A stretch of DNA of 64,000 nucleotides, taken from Ryuthela nishihirai (Eukaryota > Arthropoda > Arachnida > Araneae > Heptathelidae). The notes beneath the pieces are model-generated. The model worked only from the letters and a program-made list of their open reading frames with translations, ran no database searches and had not been told where the DNA came from. Below, piece by piece: positions 12,201 to 27,200 of the stretch. Each line of letters starts with the position of its first letter. The first letter of the stretch is position 1. The stretch covers positions 54,894,613-54,958,612 of the forward strand of contig JAWZYU010000024.1 of NCBI GenBank assembly GCA_038380435.1, in the 5' to 3' direction. A program made the position numbers and the translations under genes.

Positions 12201-15200
12201 TCAGCTAGTGGACAGGTAGTCATTGGCATTCAGGGACCCATCCAGTGGTACCAGCAGTCTCAGGTCATACCAGGAAAACATCCTCCAGACATACACACTG
12301 CCACCACCTGCCTGTACTTGACTGACAAACATGTCTGGGTGTTGGTTCTAGTGTGTCTGATGCGGTATCTGCCACCACTCATCACTTCTGTGGAGTAGAA
12401 ACCTCGATTTGTTGGAGAAGGCAACCTTTTCCACCTTTCCACTGTCCAATAACATTAGTCCCATGCGAACTGCAGGCATTGTTGCCGATGGACCTTGGTT
12501 AAAATGGGTGCCTTTATGCAGCATTGACTACGGAGACCCATATGTAACAGGGTTCACTCTACTGTTAGGGGGCATGTACCTGGGTGCCCCACTATTCATT
12601 TGAGTGGTCAATTGCTACACTGTTGTGCGTCAATTGCCCTTTACCAGTCGACAGAGACGACATTCTCCTCTGGGGTCAATTGGCCTTTGGGCTCCACAGT
12701 TATGACATCTGGAGGTACTCAGTGTGCCAGCGGTCCATTCTTGGTACACTCTTACTACAGCACTTGTGAACAGCCCACGAAGTCTGCTGTTTCTGAGATG
12801 CTTCCATCCTTGGCGCGGTAGCCAATGATCATTCCTTTTTGAAAATCCATCAAATCCATATCTCTGCCCATTGTGCTCACATTACACACTATGGCTCATC
12901 TGTCCTGGCCGGCCGCTTACATCTCCATGTGGTTGACCTTACCATGTTCACTCTGTGACTCACCTGGGTGGGTACACTGATTCTGTGGGTGGTCATATTA
13001 TTCCGATACGATTGTGTACACTTGGTAGTAGTTCATTAGAATGTTTTAGAGGAAAAATTGTCATTTGCTGGGTGGAATCTGAACCTACGACAGTATTTCC
13101 AATTTGTTTGTTAATGTTACTCTGTATTGAAGCAACCACCTGATTTAAGCTCACAAGTTTGATCTGAACTATCAACAAATTTTTCCTTAAAGTTTCAAAA
13201 AACTGAAGGTTTTGGAAGTAATTGTGAAGTACATACCTTCTTTATATTACCTCTTTTATTATTTCTTCATTTCCCAGTAAAAACTTTGATCTTATATTAT
13301 TTTCTGAAAATGAATTAGGTCTCAGATTCAAAAGAAAAAAAACTTACTTAGCATGGAAATCAATCCTTCTGTGGGAGGGTAATTTTGGCAATTTTTTACC
13401 CCCCCCCCCCCCAGCAGTTTTTTTTAAGTTTTAGGTTTATATTCAATGGCTTTAAAAGATTTGACCACACACACTCTCTCTCTCTCAATGTATTGACTAT
13501 GCCACTTATGATATAGACATTCGTTTTTTTACCCTTGGTGCAATCACACAATGATTGCCAAATTTCAGCATCCAAAGAAAAAATTCATAATGTTTAATAT
13601 AAAAAAAATAGCAGCCAAGAAAGTGTTTTTCTTTTCATTTCATAAACAGGACAGAAAATACCATTAATGCAAGCAATCCAAGTCACCTTGTATAACACTG
13701 GCCCATGTTTTAAATAATCCAGACTGCAAAGAATCATTAAAAGAAATGAATATTAAGTTTCAAATAAATATGTTATTTGGGAAGAAATTTGCTTTCGACT
13801 AATAATAATATAATAACATGACCTATTTTGGTTGATTGGTTATTTTTTTTTTAATTCTAAAGTTGACTTGTTTATCTGGCTCAGCACAATTGGCTAAAAA
13901 CCTGGAATTTTCTAAAAGTATGAACTCTCAGTCTCATGGAAACATGTTTTAATCATATTTATTCAAAAACCTGGAAAAGATGCCATTAACCTAAATTCTT
14001 ACAGATCAATTTCATTGCTATCAAATCCTTTTAAATTATTTGAGAGAATCCTATTTAAACGTCTTAATTGGTTTCTGGAATCCGGAGAATTTTTTCCATC
14101 AACATTCTTTGGATTTCGCAAAAACTGTTAAGCAAAAGAAATCAATTTTTCAGGCAGGACCCTGGAAGGGTTAAAAATGCTTGTACTGTTGGGCCAACCC
14201 TGCTCTATGCCTCACAGTTATTGCATCATATAACAATGCATTGTCATTCCAAATCTCACAGCATTTCATTGTCACATTTTTGATATCTTCCAGAATTTGT
14301 ATATTATGCTTAATTTTTGGATACCAATGTTTATCTAATTCTAAAAATAATTATTTGAATAGAAATAAAAAACAAAAAATTATTTTAATAGAAATAAAAA
14401 CATTAAAGTGAAAAAAAGATAATTATGTGAATAGAAATAAAAAGCTTAAAGAAAAAGAGATAATTAGTTACAGTACAAAACTACTTATTTGGTGAACCAC
14501 ATGTCTTTACTTGAATCATAAAGGAAAACTGATTTTCAATCCATTAATTGATTGATTAACAAACAAATTGTTAAGGTAACAATTCAGAATGCATTACAAA
14601 GAATACCAATTATTAATGGTATTAATACTTGTAATGCATTAAAGGAATGCCACTTCAGAATGCATACCAAAGAATACCAATTTCAGTTAGTCAAATCAAA
14701 AACATTTGGTACTGAAATGGCTACACCAATTGTTTTTGATTTGTTATGGGATTATTTAACAATTCCATCAGTGGGATGAATAAATCAGTATTTTTTATTT
14801 TTAAAATTTGATTCTTGAACTTTCAGATTGAATTTATTTAGATATGTTTAACACTGATTGGCTCAACAGTAAAGGTACAACCTTAACCTTTGTTCTCACT
14901 GTACCAAGTGCTTGAAAATTGTTGGCTGATACTCATGTTTTACAGTCATGAGGTTGGCATGACTATACCCACTTGCTATGGTGTAATCAGCATTTGTTTC
15001 TTGATCAAATTGTAAAACTACAATACTTCATTGAAAAGTACTTGGCTGGGTGATATTTCATATTATGATTTATTAAATTGTAATAGTTTGTTTTATATTC
15101 TTATCCACACAGTACAAATCAAAGACTTTTCCTATGTAACGAGATGTCTGTTATAGCAAATAGTTTTTTCTAATCCCTTCTATCTCTTTGTAGCAAACTT

Positions 15201-18200
15201 ATTATTTAGTTTTTATGACATTCTTAGCATGTAACCCAGCTTATGTTTAATGCAATTAGGTCTTATACTATATTTGGTTGACCCAATAAGAATGAAGCAA
15301 AATGTAACAGGATACCACCACTCAGCATACAGGCTGGAGGGAAGATGGTGACAGGTGCTGTCTTTAAAATAGTTGAATCCAAGCTAAGAGTTCAATGAAG
15401 ACCAGGAAGATGATCGACAATGAAAAGACTTGCTTCTGTTTTTCATGGAGCTAATAAACCTCAGAGCAGACTCATTTGACTGCGTTGCTTTTGAGTGAAA
15501 TTGTGTATTTATTTTCCATATTTGAATTTGAACATATATGGGCCTTTCAGCAAAAATTTTGAATAACCAAAAGTTGAGATAAATAGTATTGAAATAGGGA
15601 GAGGTTCCTATGTTGCAAAATACCGATTCCTGTAGTATTCATTCTTCCTTGCTGCTCTTAAGCTTCTATATTATTCCTCAATAAAATCATTTTAGTTTTT
15701 TCTACCTTTATTTGAAAAAAAATATCTGAATTTGTAATGAAACTGCAGTATCAAATTAACTGTTAAACCATTTAAGCTATATTGTATTTATCTCTAGATG
15801 ATAGAAAAATTATTTGTTAATGTTTTTATTCATAAATAATGTTTGTTTTATAGCCCTTGTAAATTTGTGATTTTGGTTATTCTATTATCCATAAAAGTTT
15901 GTAAAATAATACCAGATTAGCAAAAGGCTTAATTCATATTTCCAATTACTGCTTAGAAACTATAAAATTTTTAAATGTTAAAAGTGATGATTATACTTTT
16001 AAACTTTCATAGATTGGTTGAGTTGTAATAACTTCAAAACAATAACTGTAGTTTAAAAAAAATTACTTTGTGACAGCATCATATATCAATTTATCATTAA
16101 TAAAGTACATTTGTTGTTTGTTTGCTAAATCTAAAACTAAAGTTTTTACCTTCGGGTAAGTGAGCTGTTTACTATAATCATGACCAGAACTGATCTGATA
16201 TAGAACCTAAAATCTGATTCTGCCATCTCCTGGTGAAAGCCATTAGTACCTTTAAAAGAAGATACTGAAAAGTCCTCTGAAGAACATAAGGAAAATATTG
16301 CCAGGACCAATTCTGCTATTTGATATGGACCTCTGTGGCCATTTTTATTTTTCACATCTTGATGAGGAGTGTTCAATTTCACAGAATTTCTATTCTTGCC
16401 CACTGTGAACTTCTGTTGGAGGAGAATATACTGCTGTGTTTTCTGTCTATTGATTTCCAGCCCCAAGTAAACAGGTAAGCAAGATTCTTTATGTCAACTG
16501 GCAGATGATCCAGATCAGAGACCATCATAGTTATCTGAATCCTTAATTCTAGTGATATCATTGAACCTTAACGACATTCACATGACTCAGATATCTTGCT
16601 GATGCTCAAACGGGGCCACTTAGGTTCTAATGGTAAAGAGCCCATTTGGTCATCTGATGGCCTGTATCTTAAGCTTCTAGCAGAAAGGAAATCAATCTTG
16701 CTCCATGACTACAATCAGAGGGTTGTTAATATTATTGGCCCAAGCTCTCACATTTGAAATGATTTTTTCAATAAATGTATTAATCAATTTCTTATAATAA
16801 TTGCATGAAAAGTGAGGACTCTACATGAAGATTATTCTTTTAATGTTCTTATATGGGAATTCCAGTGTTATTGCCTAGACATTCTAGACTTACAAGAGAT
16901 CAGATGGACAGGAAAAGGTCAGATGTGTAAAAAATAATATTAAATTTGGAGAGCAAACATCTACAGGGTATATTGATGCTCTTCTAGGATATCAATGTAT
17001 CAATGAAAGATTTCTTAACAGTTAAAGTTAAAACAGGGATTAAACTTGAATGTTATCTTTTGTTATGCCCCTACTGAGGACTCTGATTAGAATGAGAATT
17101 TTTTTTTTTTTCATTTGGACATATAGGACAGAGAAGAATCCTAGATGCTATACCTAGTTTTTACCGGCCTTCTCATACAAGGACATACATGTTCTACTAA
17201 GACAGAAGTCACTGTGAACCACTGCTGTCTGAAAATTTCGAATTCTATCAAGAAAGGAGATATTATTCTTATGCTGGTTGTTAAATTTGGTAGGAGTTAC
17301 AGGTCCTATTTGGCATTGGTAGATGCATTCGTAATATGGAATATCTTCTACGGGTAAGTAAATTTAATGATTTGAGAAGTATATACTACAAACACTGAGA
17401 TATTAAAAAGCATGCATGGGTTTGACATAATATGCTATATAGGCATGGGATTATGGAATGTAATTAATGGTAAATGGATTAGCTCAGTTAGGAGCACCAA
17501 CTCTTTCAGGGGAGCTGAAACTGATTTTGATCATTACCTTGTTAAAAGTGTCTTACATTTTAAGAAGCTAAGCTGAGCTGAAGCTAGCTGATCTGCTAGC
17601 TTTGTTAATTTCGAAAAGGCTTTCGACTCTGTTGATCGTCATAATTTGTGGTTGATTGTGAGATCATATGGTATACAAACAAGTTAGTAAACATAATGAA
17701 AGCTCTCTATAATAACACTGAGTTGTGTGAGAGTTGGTAAGGCTTGTAGCAATTGGTTTAGCATTACTTCTGGTATTCGACAAGGGTGCATTTTGTCTCC
17801 TTTTCTCTTTAGCTTGGTTATTGATTATGTTATGCGAAATTCACTTTAATGGAAAGATTTTGGCCTTAAATGGACTGGAGATACAAAAATTTCTGATTTA
17901 GATTATGCTGATGATTTAGCCCTTTTGGCAAATGATGTTGATGAGATGAACTTTTTCATTCGAGCTGTTGATGAATCTGGTAGTAGAGTAGGTTTGGTTA
18001 TAAACAGAGAAAACTAAAGTGATGAAAATTGGTCAGGCAGGCTGTGATTCATTTAATCTGAATGGTTGCAGTCTTGAGCAGGTGTCACAGTTTAATTATC
18101 TTGGGAGCTGTGTAACAGATAATGGTGATGTGTGGCATGAGATTAACAGACTAATAGGGATTGCTGCCGGGACTTTTAGGATCTATGGAGTGTGTGGAGA

Positions 18201-21200
18201 ATTAGGCGTATACACCTAAAGACTAAAATTAGACTGTATAATAGTTTGGTTCTTTCTAGGGTTAGTTATGGTAGTGAAACTTGGACACTTCTTAAACAAG
18301 ATAACAGGAAATTAGATGCTTTCGATTCTAGATTCTTACGCAGTATCTTGGGCATTAGGTGGTTCAACTTTGTAACTAATAATCAGTACTGTCGACAGGG
18401 TGTAGCATAGAGGCAGTATGCCTCGCAACGCCTGAGATGGTCCACCCATTCACTTTTACTTTTCCTTAACCAGTTTTGCTTAATTTATGTTATATTTATC
18501 ATTATGGGGATTATTATTTCGTTTTGTGCACATTGTAATCCTCATTCTGAGTGTAGGAGTTGCGCATGCACAACTCTGACCTTTTGAGGGGTGATATTTA
18601 ATTGTTTGCCTCAGGGCTTGAGGCAAAGAAGTTGGCAACCTCCTTTAAGCAGCATATTGTGCAGAGAGAGACTCCACTGGTTTGACCATGTTGCCCGTAT
18701 GGATAATTGTAGATTGGCGAATAGGGTTATGAACAGTGTGCCTAAAGGCCTCAGCATGATGGGGAGACCTAGGATGTGGTGGGCAGACAATGTCAGACAG
18801 GACCTTATTAGAATTGGTGTACAGTGGCCAGATGCAGCAGATGTAGCTCAGGACAGACTTGCTTGGAGAATTAAATTGCACGGTCTGGTTTTACCTCCGT
18901 AGCCCATGGCTGCTTGAGGATGATGAGGATGACATCTGAAGCTCAAGAAATATGCTGATGTTAAAAGAATTATCTTTAACACTGAAACTGTGAAAGACCC
19001 AGAAATAGCTAGCATTTACCATGGTAACTTTTAATCATCATTTGAGTGATAGTGATATGAGAGTGATGGTGATATGGAGCTTATTTCTGAAAGGGGTGCA
19101 GGGATAAACTGAATTAACTCTAGTCTCCACAGACAGCTTTATGGATAGCTTAAGTTTGACAGTGACTACTTATAAATAATTTAAATGGTTCCATTATGCT
19201 TAAAACTTGAGGAAAAGTGGCAGACCTGGAATGTGGTAAGGGGATAATGTTAAACAGGACATGTTTTTAAAGCTTTACTGCACTAATGGGTTGGGTGTGT
19301 TAATTATTTGTAAATATCTGCTGTTAACTATGATTTTTAAACCTCCTGTTCATTCATGCCATTTTTTCTGTTCATATGTGGCCAAGTGATTAGTGTGCTT
19401 GGCTACTGATCTAAAGAACCTGGATTCGAACCCGGGTAAGGCATGGAGATATGTGTCGTTTTTCTACTGAGGTCCTGCCATCCTCTCAGACCTTCTACTA
19501 TGCATATAAACTGACAGGCACCTGTCAGACCTCTGTAGCAAGCAGCTGCTTGAGGGGGTATTTATTTATTTATTTATTGGACACCTGAGAAACACCAGCT
19601 GATGGAGCTTCACTCATTTCTGCGTAAGTAAAGTTTACAACACAGGATAGAAAAACAAAAATATTCTTTTTTGTGTGTGGTTTCCATAGTTAACATCAGT
19701 GTTTGCATTGCTAATAGTGAGTTTGTTTTAACCTGTAGTGAATCTGAATAATCATAATAATTATAAACAATTTCAGATATTGTCCAGAATTCTTGATAAC
19801 AGCATGTTTAAAGAGTTCAAGCAAAATTTTGGTCCACACATTATTACTGGATTTGGGTATATATGTGGGTAAGTTATTCTTTAAAAACTACATTACCTAT
19901 CAGTTGTAATAGAATTTTGTTTGAATAAAATGCTAATTTCACATATTATTGAATAATAATTTTTATGTAAGTAATTCAGTATTGAAATGTTTTATTAAAG
20001 TGTATATAGTGCATTTTAATAGGTATATTTTGTAAATGGTAATTAGACATATACTGGAAGGAGAGCAATGTTCCAGTTCCCTGTGATGCACAGAACTAGC
20101 CAGGTATATCACTTCAAGTCCAATCTTGTCAATCAATTGGCCTATTAATCTGGGTGTCTATGGCAACTTATTTTTTCCCCACCATGTTGAGCGGTGATTA
20201 ACTTCACAGAGTCGTGATGCTGATCATTTTAACTGGGACTGTTTATTGGTCTCTGAGCATGATTATGAATCCTGAACAATATGGTAGTATATGCACCTAA
20301 AGGCATATATACTATACACTATCATATAATCCATTATTTATACTACACATCTAAACAGCTGTAAATTTTTTAATTTTCTTGTAGTATCATAAGGTCATTT
20401 TGGTAGATTGATGAGTTTAATAGATGTAGTTCTAGCTAGAGAGGACGACATTCATCTGCCCATATTCAGGAAAAAGTATTCATGCAAATATTTGAAGGAA
20501 ATTTTATATTTTTGGGTTTAAATAAATATACACAACCCTAACAAGGTAAATATTTATTGAAAGTAAAAGATTTTAATAATGTTATCTGCATCCTTCACAT
20601 AGAGTTTTTTTGTTAACTATCTATGATCCTCTTGTAACTTCCAGATAACTTTCCATTTATTAATATATTTAACACCATTATTTACAGTTACTCTAAAATC
20701 AGTGTCATTTGGAAGTCACAGTAGACAGTTAATGGTTGGGCTTTATTTCTTCATATAGTTTCAGTTTATGCTAAGAGCTTATACAGATATAGTTACAAAG
20801 TGTGCATGGTGTGAAATAATAATGGATTTGCACTACAGTTTTTTTTTCAATCGTGTCTTTTTTTATCTTCTAGGAAAACAAACGTTGGAGTTCTTCACCA
20901 CTATTTTGTTCTCTTGCGTGGATTTTCATATTGGTTTTAGTTTGGTTGTTTTTGGTATATTTTAGCTCCTTGGCATTGTTCATTGTTACTCTGTTGATTG
21001 TTGTTAAGCTAGTATGAAATTTCTTTTCCGTTGTAGAACTGGATGCATGTTGCTGATTCCCATCGTCTGTCACTGTCGGCGTTTTGAAGTGTAGTCATCC
21101 TGTATCAGTGTATCATCCATATTTCTTGAAAGGTAATACTACATCTGTGAAAATGTAGGGATATAAGATAGTTAAAAAGAGGGGGGGGAAGTAGTGTAAA

Positions 21201-24200
21201 GTTGTCTTCATGTCTTTCTATTTATATTGCTGTTTTTGCATGCTTTTTATTCCTTGTTTGTACTTGATATTTGTAGTTTTCGTACATGCAGCATGTTGGT
21301 AGGTGTGTAGATGATTGATGATCACTGTGGGGTTTCAGGTAGCACTTTTTTTTTTTCAATGGTTTTAGTTTTCTGTTTTGATTAGTTTCCTCACATTTTT
21401 GGGCAAAGTTTGGTTTTAGTTTAAGGCATTTTTTTATTAGGTTGCTGTTGACTGAGAATCATATTTTGGTAAGGTAAAATTCCGTACCAGGAGATCGACC
21501 GACCTTCCGGAATCAAGGTCAGCCTCGTGGCTCAACCCTTTCTCCTTCATAGTGGGGAAGTATTACTGTTCCACTGAGTTATGATATCCTGCAGCTTTGT
21601 CCAAAGGAAGTTTACCCCTAAAATGTTCAATGAAGTCCATATTTTGTTTGTACATTGTTCTTTTGCAGTTTGATTAATATTTCACTTGTTGGTGGCATTC
21701 TAAATGTGGCTCATCATATGTTTCTGTGTGACTTCATAGAGCTGCTGCATTGGCTGAGGCTACAGTTGTATGCAGATTTCATGTTGTTGGGTGGTACTTA
21801 GTGCTGATCATCAAATTGACATTGGCTGGTGAGAGTAATGGGTGTGGCCTGGCTTTGTTCTGTTGAAAATGTAATGAGCTGGCTGTAGTATAAGGTTCAG
21901 CAGTTGTAGACATGGCTTATCATCAATACAGTTTGCTTTTTGAGTGTTTGATAGCATCGTTATAGTTTGTAGAATAATTTCGTGTCATTTAAGTATTTAA
22001 AAAGCATTCCTCAGATATTTTTTCTAATTTTAAAGTTGGGTGTGTGTAGAATATTTTGTAGAGTGAAGTTTCAGTTGTATATTTATTTCTGAATTGAGAT
22101 CGTTGAGTATTGTTCTTCTGGCAAGAGAGAGTAATGTGCTCAGCTGTTTCTAGTTGTTGTGGGTAATGCATTTTGGATTTTTTTTTTTTGTGAAGGAAGG
22201 TATTTGTGTGCATATGAATTGTTCTTAGTTGTATTAGAATCATTATTTGTCGTCTGCTGTAGTCTTTAGGATAGGTCTTGTTATTGTTTATTGTTGTTGT
22301 TATATGCCTGTGGTTATAAAGTGAATTTGCTTTTGCTATGTGATCCAGAAACTTATGTTTGCATATTTGATGTTTTTACTTTTTAAGTTGTAACTGCTTA
22401 CTGGGGATATTGGTGATATTGTCTTTTACTAGAGCCTGCTTTGCTATTTTGCCATCTTATTTCCATCCTCTTCGTTTGAGAATAACTAACACATATTACA
22501 AACACCGTGACATATATAAGTACCCATGTGTTTCACCAGATGGGCTGCAGAATATGATTGATTATATATTAATTAACAGCAAATGGGCTAGTTCTATTAG
22601 GAATACCAGGTCATATAGGGGAGCTGAAATTGGATCTGAGCATTAGCTTGTTAAAAGTGTCTTGCAACTTAAACTTAAAAATTGTTGTGCTAAGGTTAAA
22701 AAAGTTACCTTTAACATTAAACCTCTGAAAGACCAAGCTTACAGTCATAGGTTACTTAGTCATTATGACAGTCATGGTTTGCTTACTGTTGAGGAAGAAT
22801 GGGATCATTTTAAGCAGGCTTTTCTTGAAACTAACAGTATTCTTTTAGGAAAAAAGGAGCAGAGGATTCAAAATTATTTGAGTGATAAGGCACTTGAGCT
22901 TATTTCAGAAAGAAAGAACTGCAGGAATGTCCTTAACCCTTCCAGTGTCCAGCCTGAAAAACTAGTTTCCATCCAGAGGCCAAGCTATTTTCTCCCAATG
23001 CTCAGCCAAAAAAAAAAATTAACATTAGAACTTTTTAGCCAAATAACTAATGAAAGTAACTATGGCATGTTATATGCCAAATTAATCAGCATTTAATTCT
23101 GGATTTTCTGAAAATAAAATATTTAACAAAAAAGATGACAAGTTTTATTTTAATAGGACTTTTTTAGAGTCATATAGTAAAAAAAATGCATCTGGCAACA
23201 CAATTTATTCTGTATATTAGATTTATTTAAAAAAACTAATATGCAGAAATGATTATAATGCACATGAATAGAAAGGCAATTTCTGAATAACAAAGTTTTT
23301 TTTTTTGGTTTCAAGTAAATATTTCTCTCGTTTTGTAATTTTTTTCTTGGTACCTTACTTTGAGAAAATTCCAGGCTTTTAGCCAATTGTGCTGATTCAG
23401 ATAATCAAGTCAACACTAGAATTTAAAAAAAAAAGTCAACAGGAATAGGGTCATGTTATATACCAAATTAAACAGAATTTAATTACGAATTTTATGAAAA
23501 TAAATAATATAAACAAATTTACAAGCATATTGATTTTAATAAGCCATTTTCAATGTGATATGGTGAAAAAAGATCACACTATACAATTAAGGCTTCATTT
23601 TGGAAAATGTGATGAATAAATATAGTTAAATTATATATTAATTGAAAGGAAATTTCCTCCCGAATAATCTGATATTCAACCTGAAATATGATTTTTATTT
23701 CTTTTAATGATTCTTTTCAGTACCATAGCCGAGTGGTTAGCATGCTTGGCTACTGATATAAGGGACCTGGGTTCGAGCCCCGGGTAAGACATGAATGTGT
23801 GTGTCATTTTTCTGTTGAGGTCCTGCCAACAGGCCTTCTACTATGACATATAAACGCAGGTTGCTGTCAGACCTCTGTGGCAAGGCAGCTGCTTGAGGTT
23901 TTTTTTTTTTTTTCAGTATCATATATTTTAAATGCAGCAAATGTTATACAAAGTGACTTCTCACATTCACGGGATTTTCGGAACTGGTTATGAAATAGAA
24001 AAAAAAAACTTTCTTGACTGATTTTTTTATTAAACATTATGAATTTTTTCTTTAGGTGAAGTTTGGCGATCTTGGCTAATTGCAGAAACATTTGTGTACC
24101 AAAGCAAAAAAAAAACAACAGCATTATATAATCTGCGTGGAACAGCCAACATACTGAGGGGGGGAGGATTGCTTTTAAAATCATTTGATATAAGCACAAA

Positions 24201-27200
24201 AGCTCGTAATTAAAAAAAAATTATTATTATTTTCTGTGGGGGGGGGAGTGAATTGTTCACAGTTAATTTAGAATTATTTTTCTTCTAAAAAAAAAAACAT
24301 GAAATAATAAAAGAAAAATTGCATATAACCTAATGGGATGTTAAATAAAATATCCGCAACAACTTTTAAGCCAGCCTCCGATGTAGCATAATTCAGAAAG
24401 ATCAATAAATCAGCTGACCTAAAATCACTAACTTACAGAAATAAATATGTAAAAATAAATTTGCTTTCATATCCAAGATCTCATTTTCAGAAAATGTTAC
24501 CAGATCAAAGTTTTGCTCCGAAAGTAATAAATAATAAAATAAAAATTAACATATAGCCTAATGCGATGTTAAAATATCCACAGCAACAAGTTGTAGGCTG
24601 CCCATCCGATGTAGCATAACTATCAAAAATCAATACTTATTGATCGGCCAAAAGATCAGTAATTTCCGAAAATAAATCTACTGAAATAAAAACTAAGGTT
24701 TAAATATAAAAAAGTAAATACTAACTTTAGAAAGGGTATGCAATATGCTGGACCAAAACTGTAAACAATATGGGAGCCACTTATAGTACACAAAACAGAG
24801 ATAACGTGTCACCATCTGCCTCCTGTTTGCCTCAATGAGCCATAATGTAATTAAGTGCAGCTGCACCCAGAATTTCTAAAAAGGATGTTTTTACTTCCAG
24901 TTTCAATTTTAAGAGTGGGAAAGATGCAGTGGGAAGAATGCAATTTTAAGAGTGGGAAAGATGCTGGCAAAAATGATAAAAATAATTTTGGGAATACTGA
25001 AATAGGTTTATGACAGAAAAGAATATGAAACGGAAAAAAAGGTGGTATGTACTTTGTAATTGCTTCCAAAATCTACCGTTTTTAAAAATAGCAGTTTTTC
25101 GTTAATTTTTAGAAGATTTTCGAAAATATAAAGAAAATTTTGTTGATGATAGTTCAAATCAAATTTGTGAGCTTAAATCAGAAGGTTGCTTCAACAAAGA
25201 GGAACGTTAACAAGTAAATAGGCAATACTGTTTAGTGCTTCTAAGAAATGGCAATCTAATGGCTTCATCAAATTATTTATATTGTAGTTTAATAAAATAT
25301 GCATCAAATTAAAAAACAAAATATTATTTTTCAAGCCTGAATTATATATTTTTATAAGATATGTATATATAAAAAATTTTCAACCACAATATTTATTTTA
25401 AAAAAATCGATTTTTTTTTACTAAAATCATCTACATACATCCTTGGCTTCTCATTGCGGATTCTGCAAATGTATACAGCCAATATGGACACTGGAAGCAT
25501 TAAATTACCTTTGATGACTATGAGACATGACTGACTTTCGTAAGAGATTTAGCTCCATACCAGGATCCCATCAGTGGGCACCATATTTAGCTCAGCAATA
25601 TGGAAGCTCTTTCACCTCTACATCTCCATATGTGATTGCAGCCATCTTTCTGTTTAAAACTGATGTGGGCCTCATCACCAAAGATAACATATATCTCCAT
25701 TATTCTTGCCTCTCAGCTCATTCATTGCACCACTGCAATCTGTCATGCTTGTGGCTTCAAATGAATGGTATGCAGAGGAGAGGGTGTCTCCCTCACCTAT
25801 CAGCTTTTTGTAGGTGTCATTGAATGGTACTGACATACCAGTGGTGCCCCATCAGTCATTCTGTCCCTGGGTATCTGTTGGTCAGTCACATTTCTGGTCT
25901 CTTGCTGCCAGCAATGGCCAACTCTTTTCGCATCACATCCCAAATGTTGTGCAGTTCGTCACGTAGACCATCCTGCTTGACATAGACCTATGATGCAACC
26001 TTGTTCAAACTTGTTGAGTTCATTAAATATCTGTCTATGACATACAAATGGCATTATCCTTCAAAGGTAACCATATTTTCAGATGAGGTTTTAGTTTCTA
26101 TAATCTACACTGTACACTTGTCCCCAAGACAACCTTTCCTACAACTAATGGAATCTGTGTCATCCACCACATTTTAAATATAACCAGATCCTCTATTTTC
26201 CCTACATTTGCATGTATCACTGTCCCACACTTCCATACTAATTTACATAAACATAGCTCTACTCCTTCTGGATGGGGTAGTGTTTTTTGTGAGGAGTGTT
26301 TTTTGCCTTTACAATGAGTTGGCTTTGCATTAGCAACACGTGTAAGAATGGACTGATCTGTGGTGCTGGTGATGGCTCAATGTTGGGAACAACCATTATA
26401 TGATTGTAGTGCGCATGCATGGCAATCATTTTTCGCGTTATTTCAAGGAAGAATGGGTCAGCATCATGACCTTTCTGACTTTGAATGTGGTGTGATTGTG
26501 GGGGCACAATGTTCAGGCTCTAGTATCTCAACAACAGCCGCCGTGTTGAACTGCTCCAGTTCTGTGGTATCTGAGTCTACCTTACCTTGCTCAACAGTCA
26601 AAGTTCATGTGGGACAGCCACATGTGGTTGATGGCTGTGGTGAGTGATGTGTGTTCCATATCATAGTACAGCAGCGATGCAGCACAGTGGTCGAGCTAAC
26701 CACCTAATACAATGTTGGAATAGCAAGATCAATATCCATATAGACAATGCCATGGACTTTAGGTCATATGGGTTATGACATTTAATGGCCATCATGGTTA
26801 CCCATTCTTACTATGAGACACAAGAAACTGTGCCTTGCATTGACATGACAGCATCAACACCAGGCTACCAACATGTGGAAATCTGTTACCTGGTCAAATG
26901 AATCCCATTTCCAATTCCATCATTCTGATGGGTATGTTTACATTCGGAGAAAACAACACGAGATCGTGGCACCAGGATGCCCATCAGTGTTCTAGAGGCA
27001 ATGTCATTATTTATAATATTCTAGAGGCAATGGTAGTTGGTTTGGGGGCTGTTTTCAGGGCATGCTCTGGGTCCACTGATCATAATGAATCAATGGCTTT
27101 ACAGGACCACCTACCTTACTATCATCACAGACACCAATACACCCTTCATGATGACGTTGTATCCAGACAATTTTGGAGTCTATCAACAAGATAATACATC

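Noticed and set aside
19378..19450. Possible tRNA-Ser/Leu gene (also at 23725, 54180, 41500)
   Set aside because: A and B boxes are followed by the common SINE-A body and tail; the cloverleaf is imperfect.
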